DNA of 6,999 bases from Acidobacteriaceae bacterium (lineage in GTDB: Bacteria > Acidobacteriota > Terriglobia > Terriglobales > Acidobacteriaceae): NCBI GenBank assembly GCA_003165095.1, contig PLSH01000189.1, positions 1,808 to 8,806 on the forward strand, written 5' to 3'. The notes beneath the pieces were generated by a model that ran no database searches, was not told the origin of the DNA, and worked only from the letters and a program-made list of their open reading frames with translations. The position numbers and the translations under genes were made by a program. This document shows, piece after piece, positions 1-6,644 of this stretch (positions are counted from its first letter, which is position 1; each line of letters begins with the position of its first letter).

Positions 1-2
1 CT

Positions 3-77
3 CAACCCACCGGCGGCGCCCCCCCCGCGCCGCCCCAGGGACAGGAACCCGCGGCCGCGGCTCAAAACCCGCAGTAA
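3..77 (+). CDS. C-terminal tail of an unidentified protein (5' end outside window)
   Basis: Reading from base 3, an open frame of 24 codons ends in TAA at 75-77. Its product is rich in Pro, Ala, Gln and Gly and ends QEPAAAAQNPQ. Low-complexity Pro/Ala/Gln tails like this are common at the ends of exported or membrane proteins in high-GC bacteria, and the composition looks more like protein than the other two forward frames, which are Arg-rich. No domain is visible, so no function can be given. The frame could also be chance, because the stretch is short and very GC-rich. Confidence 0.35.
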   Translation, partial: QPTGGAPPAPPQGQEPAAAAQNPQ

Positions 78-153
78 TCGGTTGCTCCAGCCGACCGCCG
101 GCACACCGGGAGTTCTCTTCTCATCGGCTGCCGGCCTCCAGGCTGATTGCGGA

Positions 154-167
154 TCTAAAGTCTAAAG
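154..167 (+). repeat. tandem heptamer TCTAAAG x2
   Basis: Two perfect adjacent copies of TCTAAAG occupy 154-160 and 161-167, about 42 bases before the barrel gene's ATG. This AT-rich patch stands out in a GC-rich gap. It may be part of that gene's control region, but I see no well-spaced -35/-10 pair to anchor it. The rest of the gap from 78 to 208 shows nothing else I can support. Confidence 0.4.
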
Positions 168-208
168 AAGGCGCTCTTATTTTCCCGGAACTGGATGTGC
201 TTGTGCTC

Positions 209-754
209 ATGAAAAGATTGATCCTGGCTTTTTTTTGCATTATTTTTGTTACCGCGGCTCTCTCAGCTCGCGCTCAAGTTGCCCCAGCAGCCTATAGGCG
301 CGGTCTTTCTATTTCGGCAGGCGGCCTTGCTTCCGCCTTTCAGCCCGACTACGCCGGCCAGGGCATCGCTCAGACCGGCCCCGACCGCCTCTATGGCCCT
401 GGCGCGTTCGTTGACGTCAGATTCTCCCGCTGGGTGCAGATTGAAGCCGAGGGGCGCTGGCTGCACTACAACGAGTACCTCGGAATCGATCAAAACACCT
501 ACCTCATCGGCCCGCGCATTCCCATTCGCAATTTCCACGGCTTTACGCCCTATGGCAAGTTCCTCTTTGGAATGGGCAGCGGCAGCTTCCTCACCGGTCG
601 AACCTCCGTCTTCGCCTATGGTGGAGGCGTGGATTACCGGCTGAAACGCAAGTTAACGCTGCGAGCCGTCGACTTCGAATACCAGCAGTGGCGCGTAATC
701 CCCACCATCGTGCCCTATGGCATCAGCGCCGGCATCAGCTACCGAGTTTTCTGA
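209..754 (+). CDS. small outer-membrane beta-barrel protein
   Basis: The gene encodes 181 residues with a clear Sec signal peptide: basic n-region MKRL, hydrophobic core to about residue 18, and a likely cleavage after Ala22 in the SARA|Q context. The mature part alternates aromatic or hydrophobic with polar residues in short strands separated by Gly-rich turns, for example FAYGGGVDYRL near residues 135-145. It ends in Phe (SYRVF), the usual C-terminal signature recognised by the BAM assembly machinery. This fits the OmpA-like or OMP_b-brl superfamily of 8-stranded barrels; a transport or structural role is unknown. I chose the ATG at 209 because the signal peptide starts well there. An in-frame GTG at 197, with GGAA six bases upstream, would add four residues (VLVL) and cannot be excluded. 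The stop lies 42 bases from the stop of the convergent phosphodiesterase gene, with no obvious terminator between them. Confidence 0.85.
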   Translation: MKRLILAFFCIIFVTAALSARAQVAPAAYRRGLSISAGGLASAFQPDYAGQGIAQTGPDRLYGPGAFVDVRFSRWVQIEAEGRWLHYNEYLGIDQNTYLIGPRIPIRNFHGFTPYGKFLFGMGSGSFLTGRTSVFAYGGGVDYRLKRKLTLRAVDFEYQQWRVIPTIVPYGISAGISYRVF

Positions 755-796
755 GACGAGCCCAACCCGCGAAGTCTCCCTGTCAGCCCCCGCAGC

Positions 797-2191
797 CTAC
801 GGCCGCACATTCAGCGGTGTGGCCTTCGCCGTCGGCATCGGCACATTCAGAATCCGTGCCACCGTTGGCGCAATCTGGCGCATGTCCACCACACCAAGAT
901 CGCGATGATGGGCAATTCCCGTGCCCAGCGCAAAGAACGAAGCTCGCATCTCGGGATACTCCGGCGAGAAACCGTGCGAACCCCGCGTGCCGGGAATCAC
1001 CGTCACCAGCTCGCCGCTGGTTGCCGGCCCCGTGTAGTAGCCGGGCTTGAGCACCACCACAAACGCCGCGTCGGGAAAGCCTCCGCGCTTCACCATTGCG
1101 TCGTGATCCAGAATCTCCGCTATGCCGTTGTCCGGATCGGCAGCCAGCTTGTCCAGCAGCGCGCGCACCTGGCCCGCGGTCTTGCCGTCGGCCGGATCAT
1201 GCGACTGGATCGCCGCCATTCCGCCCCCCATCCACGGTTCAGCCTTCCATGAATGGAACACCGCCGCCTTGCTGGCCGGGTTCACCGTCACTTCGATCAA
1301 CCCCGCCTGAATAAACGGAATCGCCAAATTGACCAGGTGAGTAATATTCATGAACCCGTGGTCTGAAACCACCACCAGCACTGCCGATGGATCGTTGGCA
1401 AACAGCTGCTGTCCGAGCCGCGCCACCATGCCGTCGATCGATTCCAGATCCGCATCGGCTTCAGCGCTGAACGGGCCGTGCGCGTGCTGTGCATCGTCGA
1501 GCGAACTCAGGTGAAGGGTCATGAACGCCGGCTTGCGCGTGCGCAAAATCTCCAGCGCATATCGGGTCTTGATCTCGTCCCCGCCTATGCTGGTGTCGTT
1601 GCCCATCATGTAGGTGCCGGCCGCGGGCTCCAACTCGCCCAGCAGTGTGTCGGGCCGCGAGAGCGCCGCGATCAGCAGCCTATCCTCGGGATTCAGCGCT
1701 CCTGAAGGGTCCGCGCTGCGCCAGTATTCCGGGATCAGCCAGTCCACGTCCGTGGCGCCGGCGCTCACCGGCCATCCAATGCTGGCCGTGTGCAGGCCGG
1801 CCTGGTGCGCGGCCTGCCAGAGTGTCGGCACGCGAATCTGCGCCGCGTACCAATTCCACGCGCCCGAATAATGCTGCTCCGGATCGAATTCCAAATTGTT
1901 ATAAATGCCGTGCTCTGCCGGCCACACGCCGGTTAATAGCGTGGTGTGACTCGGATAGGTAACCGTGGGCCACACGCCCACCACGCCCTCGGCATACGTT
2001 CCATCGCTGACCAGCGTACGCAGGTAAGGAACCCTCATGCCTCTGGCGTCGGCCTGCGTTACATATTCAGGCTTGAGCCCGTCGATCGAGATCATCAGCA
2101 CCGGCGCGGCATGAGCAAGACCGGCAAATACGGCGGGCAGCAGAAAGATTGGTAGGCAATAAACAAAGAAACGGCGCAGCAAGGCACGCAT
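797..2191 (-). CDS. exported type I phosphodiesterase/nucleotide pyrophosphatase family protein
   Basis: The 464-residue protein belongs to the alkaline phosphatase superfamily, NPP branch (PF01663 type), whose members hydrolyse phosphodiester or pyrophosphate bonds using two zinc ions. A signal peptide covers residues 1-27 (MRALLRRFF, hydrophobic core, AHA|AP), so it acts outside the cytoplasm. The whole NPP metal site can be read: Asp37 (ISIDG), the nucleophile Thr78 (VTYPSH), Asp232 and His236 (DDAQH), Asp277-His278 (VVSDHGF) and His406 (GSHGF). Length is normal for a single-domain bacterial NPP. The start is the ATG at 2191 because AGAGGAG lies 8 bases upstream and the signal peptide begins there. 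A longer frame reaches 2248 but adds 19 residues that do not look like a signal sequence. The substrate cannot be read from sequence; nucleotides, nucleotide sugars and phospholipid head groups are all possible. The gene runs in the same direction as the upstream unknown gene, after a 153-base gap. Confidence 0.9.
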   Translation of the reverse strand: MRALLRRFFVYCLPIFLLPAVFAGLAHAAPVLMISIDGLKPEYVTQADARGMRVPYLRTLVSDGTYAEGVVGVWPTVTYPSHTTLLTGVWPAEHGIYNNLEFDPEQHYSGAWNWYAAQIRVPTLWQAAHQAGLHTASIGWPVSAGATDVDWLIPEYWRSADPSGALNPEDRLLIAALSRPDTLLGELEPAAGTYMMGNDTSIGGDEIKTRYALEILRTRKPAFMTLHLSSLDDAQHAHGPFSAEADADLESIDGMVARLGQQLFANDPSAVLVVVSDHGFMNITHLVNLAIPFIQAGLIEVTVNPASKAAVFHSWKAEPWMGGGMAAIQSHDPADGKTAGQVRALLDKLAADPDNGIAEILDHDAMVKRGGFPDAAFVVVLKPGYYTGPATSGELVTVIPGTRGSHGFSPEYPEMRASFFALGTGIAHHRDLGVVDMRQIAPTVARILNVPMPTAKATPLNVRP

Positions 2192-2199
2192 GCGGAATG

Positions 2200-2205
2200 C
2201 TCCTC
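2200..2205 (-). promoter_or_regulatory. ribosome binding site of the phosphodiesterase gene
   Basis: On the minus strand GAGGAG lies 8 bases before the ATG at 2191. It is a near-consensus Shine-Dalgarno sequence and decides the start against the longer open frame beginning at 2248. Confidence 0.75.
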
Positions 2206-2288
2206 TATGACTTGGATGAGAACAAAAAAAGCCGAACGCGTCTCTCATTTTTGTCTACACAAGCGGCCGGCGCTCCATCTGCGCAGCC

Positions 2289-2294
2289 AGTATA
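2289..2294 (-). promoter_or_regulatory. candidate -10 box (TATACT) for the phosphodiesterase gene
   Basis: The minus strand reads TGTATACT, with TATACT matching five of six bases of the sigma-70 -10 consensus. A TCGACC hexamer, a four-of-six match to TTGACA, sits 19 bases upstream, which is a long spacer. The spacer is almost entirely the TCAGGGATCAGG repeat. Transcription would begin near 2282 and leave a leader of about 90 bases. The same octamer precedes ispD. The call rests on the -10 motif and position alone. Confidence 0.3.
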
Positions 2295-2312
2295 CAGGGG
2301 TCAGGGATCAGG
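2295..2312 (+). repeat. TCAGGGATCAGG repeat, left copy
   Basis: CAGGGGTCAGGGATCAGG matches, at 17 of 18 positions, the reverse complement of 2885-2902. The two copies are therefore inverted relative to each other and enclose the unknown gene at 2345-2785. The element lies in the gap between that gene and the phosphodiesterase gene. It looks like a dispersed intergenic repeat rather than a transposon end, as no transposase is present. Confidence 0.6.
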
Positions 2313-2344
2313 GGGTCGAGCGTAAACGCATCGTCTTTTCCCGT

Positions 2345-2785
2345 TCAGAGTCTCACTTCATAGTAGCCGCGCTCTTTGAAGCGGAAATCAGGATCGAGGA
2401 TGGCTTCGAGAGAGATTCTCTCCCGGCATTGTGGCATCTTTGCATAATCGCCCGCCCAAACGCCGTATAACTCGATAGAATCTTCCTCGATCGTTCGCAA
2501 GAGTCCGACCAGCGCCTCGCGATTAAAAAGATCGCTTGCGCTTTGATCCTCATCCTCACCTGAATCTCCTATGGTCGGCCATCCGCCATTCTGGAACATT
2601 ACCCACGGGAAATCGCAACCACAGCAGGAAGTGGAACCAATCTTCTGCACCTCAGGGCGGTCAAAATGCGCTCTTATATCTTGCTCCGACTCACCCAAAG
2701 ACTGCACCGAAATATCCGGCGCTTCCCTATCCCAGCTCCTCCGCGAGATTGGATTGACCGTTCCGGCATAAAGCAAGAAGCACAT
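2345..2785 (-). CDS. conserved unknown protein with Cys-Cys-Gly-Cys motif
   Basis: The gene encodes 146 residues. I do not assign it to a named family, though its sequence looks like a recurrent uncharacterised bacterial protein: an MCFLLYAGT opening, a central STSCCGCDFPWVM block at residues 51-63, and a C-terminal DPDFRFKERGYYEVRL block at 131-146. Cysteines 2, 54, 55, 57 and 120 could bind metal or be redox-active; that is inference. Residues 72-86 are acidic (Asp/Glu-rich). There is no signal peptide or membrane segment, so it is probably cytoplasmic. The start at 2785 is supported by AGGA seven bases upstream, and the stop is TGA. By eye the base composition is lower in GC than tilS, ftsH or the phosphodiesterase gene. 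It follows ftsH in the same direction but lies beyond the ftsH terminator, so it is likely transcribed separately. The flanking inverted repeats suggest it may be a later addition here. Confidence 0.75.
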   Translation of the reverse strand: MCFLLYAGTVNPISRRSWDREAPDISVQSLGESEQDIRAHFDRPEVQKIGSTSCCGCDFPWVMFQNGGWPTIGDSGEDEDQSASDLFNREALVGLLRTIEEDSIELYGVWAGDYAKMPQCRERISLEAILDPDFRFKERGYYEVRL

Positions 2786-2792
2786 CTGATTA

Positions 2793-2796
2793 TCCT
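2793..2796 (-). promoter_or_regulatory. ribosome binding site of the unknown gene
   Basis: AGGA on the minus strand is followed by seven bases (TAATCAG) and then the ATG at 2785. The spacing is good and it supports the conserved MCFLLY start. Confidence 0.55.
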
Positions 2797-2840
2797 ATAG
2801 TGCACTGGACTACGATGAGCCTAAGGAACCACATGGAGCG

Positions 2841-2867
2841 AAAAAGGGCCGCTCCTTCGAGCAGCCC
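2841..2867 (-). terminator. intrinsic terminator of ftsH
   Basis: Read on the minus strand, GGGCTGCTC, loop GAAG, GAGCGGCCC form a 9-bp stem with a single T-G wobble, followed directly by TTTTT. The stem begins 38 bases after the ftsH stop codon. Position, GC-rich stem, tetraloop and U-tract together are a textbook Rho-independent terminator. It separates ftsH from the unknown gene, whose ATG lies only about 55 bases beyond the U-tract. A weaker alternative hairpin, GGAGCG/CGCTCC at 2835-2855, overlaps it. Confidence 0.85.
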
Positions 2868-2871
2868 CCTT

Positions 2872-2902
2872 CTGATCCCTGAAACCTGATCCCTGAACCC
2901 TG
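2872..2902 (-). repeat. TCAGGGATCAGG repeat, right copy (two and a half units)
   Basis: On the plus strand CTGATCCCTGAA occurs at 2872-2883 and again at 2886-2897, followed by a partial unit to 2902. It is the inverted counterpart of 2295-2312. It sits between the ftsH stop codon and the ftsH terminator, so it should be transcribed as part of the ftsH 3' untranslated region. Confidence 0.6.
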
Positions 2903-2905
2903 TCT

Positions 2906-4822
2906 TTACGCCGGCGAAGGCGACCCCTCCTGGAATCCCGGACCGCCGCGAGTTTCCGGCTTGAGCACCTGCTGCTGGCTGCCGTCCGTGTCGCTCGGCG
3001 AAGCCAGAATCGAACGCAGCGGAGGCAGTTCCTTGCCTTCAATCAGCATCCTCACTTCTTCGGCGTCGATGGTCTCCCGTTCCAGCAGCGCCGCCGCGAT
3101 GCGATGCATCGGCTCCTTGTTTCCTTCGACGATCGTGTGCGCGGTCTGATAGGCCTCGTCGATGAGCCGGCGCACTTCCAGGTCGATCTGCCGCGCCGTC
3201 TCTTCGCTGAAGTCGCGATGCTGCGCGATCTCCCGGCCCAGAAATATCTGCTCCTCTTTTTTCCCAAAGGTCAACGGTCCCAGGCGGCTCATGCCATATT
3301 CGCACACCATGCGCCGCGCCAGATCCGTGGCCACTTCAATGTCGCTGCCTGCACCGGTGGACATCTGGTTGAGGAAGATCTCCTCCGCAACTCGTCCGCC
3401 GTAGGACATGGCCAGACGCGCCTCGAGATATTCCCGGGTGTAGTTGTGCCGGTCGCCAGGCAGGAAGATGGTCACGCCCAACGCCATGCCGCGTGGAATA
3501 ATGGTCACCTTGTGGATGGGATCCGAGTGTTCGCGAAAGAACGACACCAGCGCGTGGCCGGCCTCGTGATACGCTGTCACCCGCTTCTCCTCGTCGGTCA
3601 GAAGCATCGACTTCCGCTCGGCGCCCATCAGCACCTTGTCCTTGGCCAGCTCGAAGTCGTACATCGTAACCTGCTTGCGATTCATGCGAGCGGCGCTCAG
3701 CGCGGCTTCGTTCACCATGTTGGCCAGGTCGGCCCCGCTGAAGCCCGGCGTTCCACGCGCCAGCACGTTCAGGTTGGTGTCGTCTGAAACCGGAACCTTC
3801 TTCACGTGAACGCGAAGAATCTCTTCGCGGCCGCGCACGTCCGGCAAGCCCACCACCACGCGGCGGTCAAAGCGCCCCGGCCTCAGCAGCGCGGGATCGA
3901 GCACGTCCGGCCGGTTGGTAGCGGCCACCAAAATCACGCCATCGTTCGATTCAAATCCGTCCATCTCCACCAGCAGTTGGTTCAGAGTCTGCTCGCGCTC
4001 GTCGTGCCCGCCGCCCAGTCCCGCGCCGCGGTGACGGCCTACGGCGTCAATCTCGTCGATGAAGATGATGCACGGTGCGTTCTTCTTGCCCTGTTCAAAT
4101 AGATCGCGAACGCGGCTCGCGCCCACGCCCACAAACATCTCCACAAAGTCTGAACCGGAGATCGAGAAGAACGGAACGTTTGCTTCCCCGGCCACCGCAC
4201 GGGCCAGCAGTGTCTTGCCCGTTCCCGGAGGGCCAACCAGGAGCACGCCCTTCGGAATCCGACCGCCAAGCTTTTGGAACTTCTGCGGCTCGCGCAGGTA
4301 TTCGATGATCTCCTTCAGCTCCTCCTTCGCCTCATCCACGCCGGCCACGTCCTTGAACGTGATCTTCTTCTGCTGCATCGAGAGCAGCCGCGCCCGGCTC
4401 TTGCCAAACGACAGCGCCTTGTTGCCCCCCGACTGCATCTGACGCAGCATGAAGAACCACACGCCGATAAGCAGCACGAACGGACCCGCGTTGATCAGCA
4501 ACTGTAACCCCAGATTGCTGGAGACTTCCTTGATGGATAAGTTGACCTTGGCGGCCAGAAGCGCCTTCTCAAGATCCTCATAGTTGCCCGGAATTGTGGT
4601 GTGGAACTGGTCCTTCGGCGAGGTCTTCAGGTGCCCGTGCAGTTCGTTGCCCTGGATAGCCGCATCCAGCACCTGCCCGCTCTGCACCTTGTCGAATAGA
4701 TCGGAGTAGCTGTACTCCGTATCCTTGCCTCCGCTTGCGCCTTTCTCCACCACGCCCCAGAGCAGCACGAGGCAGATGAAAATGAAGACCCAGAACATGA
4801 TTGTTTTAGCGCTCGAATTCAC
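2906..4822 (-). CDS. ftsH: ATP-dependent zinc metalloprotease FtsH
   Basis: This 638-residue protein is a membrane-anchored hexameric AAA+ protease that unfolds and degrades membrane proteins and unstable cytoplasmic regulators. Two membrane segments, about residues 7-24 and 104-126, frame a periplasmic domain. The AAA module shows Walker A GPPGTGKT (197-204), the pore-loop FVGVG (230-234), Walker B IIFIDE (252-257) and the second region of homology RPGRFDR with arginine fingers Arg317 and Arg320. The protease has HEAGH (419-423) and the third zinc ligand Asp494 in the TGAGSD block. All catalytic residues are present and length is normal. The last 35 or so residues are a Gly/Pro/Gln-rich tail of the variable type. 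The start is a GTG at 4822 with AGAGGA six bases upstream and no earlier in-frame start. ftsH lies 246 bases downstream of tilS and is closed by a strong terminator. Confidence 0.98.
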   Translation of the reverse strand: MNSSAKTIMFWVFIFICLVLLWGVVEKGASGGKDTEYSYSDLFDKVQSGQVLDAAIQGNELHGHLKTSPKDQFHTTIPGNYEDLEKALLAAKVNLSIKEVSSNLGLQLLINAGPFVLLIGVWFFMLRQMQSGGNKALSFGKSRARLLSMQQKKITFKDVAGVDEAKEELKEIIEYLREPQKFQKLGGRIPKGVLLVGPPGTGKTLLARAVAGEANVPFFSISGSDFVEMFVGVGASRVRDLFEQGKKNAPCIIFIDEIDAVGRHRGAGLGGGHDEREQTLNQLLVEMDGFESNDGVILVAATNRPDVLDPALLRPGRFDRRVVVGLPDVRGREEILRVHVKKVPVSDDTNLNVLARGTPGFSGADLANMVNEAALSAARMNRKQVTMYDFELAKDKVLMGAERKSMLLTDEEKRVTAYHEAGHALVSFFREHSDPIHKVTIIPRGMALGVTIFLPGDRHNYTREYLEARLAMSYGGRVAEEIFLNQMSTGAGSDIEVATDLARRMVCEYGMSRLGPLTFGKKEEQIFLGREIAQHRDFSEETARQIDLEVRRLIDEAYQTAHTIVEGNKEPMHRIAAALLERETIDAEEVRMLIEGKELPPLRSILASPSDTDGSQQQVLKPETRGGPGFQEGSPSPA

Positions 4823-4828
4823 CAGGAT

Positions 4829-4834
4829 TCCTCT
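4829..4834 (-). promoter_or_regulatory. ribosome binding site of ftsH
   Basis: AGAGGA on the minus strand lies six bases before GTG at 4822. It supports this non-ATG start, which also gives the expected short cytoplasmic N-terminus before the first membrane segment. Confidence 0.7.
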
Positions 4835-4911
4835 TTTCCGGTGAGGGATAAGCTTCTGACTTTGCCCTCTTTACCGACTGCGTCAGTACATTAGACGCCC
4901 GACCCCTCTTG

Positions 4912-4928
4912 AAAGTGCCAAAAAGTGC
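4912..4928 (-). repeat. phased direct repeat GCACTTT x2 upstream of ftsH
   Basis: Two identical 7-mers (plus strand AAAGTGC at 4912-4918 and 4922-4928) are spaced exactly 10 bases apart, about one helical turn, roughly 90-105 bases before the ftsH start. Direct repeats on one face of the helix can be regulator sites, but nothing else supports this. The rest of the 246-base tilS-ftsH gap holds no convincing gene or well-spaced promoter. Confidence 0.25.
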
Positions 4929-5041
4929 GCAACCGCCCGGCGGCCGACACAAATAGCTCACCGCGAAGATGAGCAGTATCCCCGATTGTACTCCCAGGGA
5001 GGCCAAAGTTCGAGCTACCTCCTGCCCAACCCGGGTGCGGA

Positions 5042-5067
5042 ATCCGGGATGTCACCCTCGCCCGGAT
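5042..5067 (-). other. hairpin immediately after the tilS stop
   Basis: ATCCGGG (5042-5048) and CCCGGAT (5061-5067) form a perfect 7-bp inverted repeat with a 12-base loop, starting two bases past the tilS stop codon. In the tilS direction no T-run follows, so it is not a standard intrinsic terminator. It might act as an RNA-stabilising or processing structure in a tilS-ftsH transcript, or help Rho-dependent ending. Confidence 0.4.
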
Positions 5068-5068
5068 C

Positions 5069-6508
5069 TCATCTGTCCGGAGACGCCGCGCCCTCATCGG
5101 CCGCCAGGTCAGCCACAACTGCCATGCCCGGCTCCGGCTCCAACTCCACTCCCCGCATCCATACGATGCGCTCCTCCAGTTCGAGCACCGGCCAGAGCCC
5201 TCGTTCGGTTCCCGTAACCCGCAGACGTTCCAACACTTCTTTCACTTTGCGCGGACCGCTTGAGTAGCGAAGCCTCACCCGGTCCCCCGGCCGCCAATTG
5301 CGCAGCGTGGCAACCCGCCCTCTGCCAGCTGCCGCCAACGCCTTTGCCGCAGCCGCTCCCTGAAGCTCAATCCGCAGACGAAGCCCGAATGCCGGCGCCA
5401 TGATTTCCCCCGGGATCGCCACCCTGTATTCCGGAACCGCCTGCGCGCCCGTTTTTGCCATAGCCATCGAGCCCGGCGAAAGACGCAGCTCGCGCACGGT
5501 CCTCTCCGCGCAAAGGCCCCGCGCCAGTTCCAGCTTCTGCCCTGCCTGCCCGTTCAGCGCCAGCTTCCGAAGAGATTCGGTCGCCGCAAAATCGGGCTCC
5601 GCTCCCAGTTGCTGCGCCGCATACCGCAAAAGCCTGCGCTGCACCGCCGGCTTCAGCGCGGCCAGCCTCGAACACTCCAGCGCCAAACCGTCGCCCCACG
5701 CTCGTCCGCCGCCTCTCACAGGACGCCCCTCGAGAAGCATCTGCGCCCCCAGCCGCGCCATCTCTGCCTCCCACCAGGCCTCCTCGTCGCGCGCCAGGCA
5801 AGCCATTTGTGCCAGGTGGTTGCGGAGTTGCGGGTTCCAGCCCTCCAGCAACGGCAGCAGCTCATGCCTGATCCGGTTCCGCGTGAAACTCAGATGCCGG
5901 TTCGAGGAGTCTTCCCGCCAGCTCTGGCCGATTTTCTTCAGATAAGCCTCCACCTCGGCGCGGCTCGTCCCCAGCAGCGGACGCAGAATCGCACCCTCCG
6001 GGCCTTCAAGTCTTGGATGAATTCCCGATAAACCCTCGGTCCACGCCCCGCGCAGAAACTTGCCCAGCACCGTCTCCGCCTGGTCGTCGAGCGTGTGAGC
6101 TGTGCCCACCGCGTCCACCTCGCCCGAGGCCATCAACTGCCGGAACCAGCCGTAGCGCAGCCGACGCGCCGCTTCCTCAATGGATTCGCCGCTCTTTCCG
6201 GATTCAGCATTGGCCCGCGCCTGGCCGGCGGTGTCCACTCGCGCCTCGTGAAAAGTCACGCTCAGGGCAGCCGCCAGCTCCCGAGCAAACTCGAGATCCG
6301 CATCCGCCTCCGCCCCGCGCAACCCGTGATGCAGGTGCGCCGCGTGCAGCACCAGCCCCAGTTCCCCGCTCCGCTCCGCAAGAGCCCGCAGCAGCGCCAC
6401 GGAATCCGCGCCGCCCGACAGACCGACAGCCAGCCGCAGGCCGGGCTTGAGAAGCGCCGTGTCCATCTGCAGCGTCTCAGACCGCATTGAAGCATTCGTC
6501 CGGCGCAT
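5069..6508 (-). CDS. tilS: tRNA(Ile)-lysidine synthase TilS
   Basis: TilS uses ATP and lysine to convert C34 of the CAU-anticodon isoleucine tRNA to lysidine, switching it from Met to Ile decoding; it is cytoplasmic and normally essential. The 479-residue product has the N-type ATP pyrophosphatase P-loop SGGADS (31-36), the HLHHGLRG block (58-65), AHTLDDQAET (137-146), and DSSN with FTRNRIR (200-214). An Arg/Leu-rich middle tRNA-binding region follows, and then the TilS C-terminal domain around 400-455 (NWRPGDRVRLR to IVWMRGVELE). It is therefore a full-length, E. coli-like form. The start is uncertain: ATGs at 6508, 6487 and 6466 are all in frame, and none has a strong Shine-Dalgarno sequence. 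Family members usually begin about 15-25 residues before SGG, so 6487 or 6466 would also fit. tilS is divergent from ispD across a 136-base gap and is followed by ftsH, a common pairing. Confidence 0.96.
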   Translation of the reverse strand: MRRTNASMRSETLQMDTALLKPGLRLAVGLSGGADSVALLRALAERSGELGLVLHAAHLHHGLRGAEADADLEFARELAAALSVTFHEARVDTAGQARANAESGKSGESIEEAARRLRYGWFRQLMASGEVDAVGTAHTLDDQAETVLGKFLRGAWTEGLSGIHPRLEGPEGAILRPLLGTSRAEVEAYLKKIGQSWREDSSNRHLSFTRNRIRHELLPLLEGWNPQLRNHLAQMACLARDEEAWWEAEMARLGAQMLLEGRPVRGGGRAWGDGLALECSRLAALKPAVQRRLLRYAAQQLGAEPDFAATESLRKLALNGQAGQKLELARGLCAERTVRELRLSPGSMAMAKTGAQAVPEYRVAIPGEIMAPAFGLRLRIELQGAAAAKALAAAGRGRVATLRNWRPGDRVRLRYSSGPRKVKEVLERLRVTGTERGLWPVLELEERIVWMRGVELEPEPGMAVVADLAADEGAASPDR

Positions 6509-6601
6509 CCCAAGATGATAAGCGGACGCCGCACGCTCTTGCCGGCAAAGATCGCGCAGGCCGCTCCAACCTCAGGCACAATCGGGAATTGGCGTCTCAA
6601 T

Positions 6602-6625
6602 GAAGTACGCGCATGTGCGCGCTTC
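6602..6625. promoter_or_regulatory. imperfect palindrome in the tilS-ispD divergent gap
   Basis: CGCGCA (6608-6613), centre TG, and TGCGCG (6616-6621) form a dyad. GAAG (6602-6605) and CTTC (6622-6625) extend it, apart from a 2-base TA bulge in the left arm. It ends five bases before the candidate ispD -10 box, so it would cover that promoter's spacer and -35 region. It could be an operator, but it could also be a chance feature of GC-rich DNA. Confidence 0.35.
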
Positions 6626-6629
6626 GTTG

Positions 6630-6635
6630 TATACT
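6630..6635 (+). promoter_or_regulatory. candidate ispD -10 box (TATACT)
   Basis: TATACT matches the sigma-70 -10 consensus at five of six bases and is preceded by TG. No -35 match is seen 16-18 bases upstream. The expected transcription start, 6641-6642, is only three or four bases before the ispD ATG, which would make the message leaderless or nearly so. Confidence 0.4.
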
Positions 6636-6644
6636 CCACCAGTT

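Noticed and set aside
2192..2248. N-terminal extension of the phosphodiesterase gene to an ATG at 2248
   Set aside because: The extra 19 residues run through the Shine-Dalgarno region, do not resemble a signal peptide, and would bury the real one that starts at 2191.
2216..2248. ATGAGA/TCTCAT inverted repeat around a run of seven A bases in the phosphodiesterase leader
   Set aside because: Six AT-rich base pairs around a 21-base loop make a weak structure, and the T-run lies inside the loop, so it is neither a terminator nor a convincing riboswitch.
3104..3787. Long plus-strand open frame (227 codons) opposite ftsH
   Set aside because: It lies wholly antisense to a perfectly conserved ftsH. 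Its His/Arg/Val-rich product is what the reverse frame of a high-GC gene gives.
4905..4920. TGGCAC resembling a sigma-54 -24 element upstream of ftsH
   Set aside because: The invariant GC expected ten bases downstream of GG is AG here, so the required GG-N10-GC pattern is missing.
4890..4921. Possible ftsH promoter, TTGGCA with TCTAAT on the minus strand
   Set aside because: Each hexamer matches sigma-70 at five of six bases, but the spacer is 20 bases, too long to support the call.
4806..5006. 66-residue minus-strand open frame between tilS and ftsH with a hydrophobic N-terminus
   Set aside because: It needs a TTG start with no good ribosome binding site, overlaps the ftsH start and its Shine-Dalgarno sequence, and its second half is a basic low-complexity stretch. 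I see no sign of a real gene.
5400..5945. Plus-strand open frame of 181 codons opposite tilS
   Set aside because: Antisense shadow of tilS, rich in Ser/Arg/Pro and with no recognisable motif.
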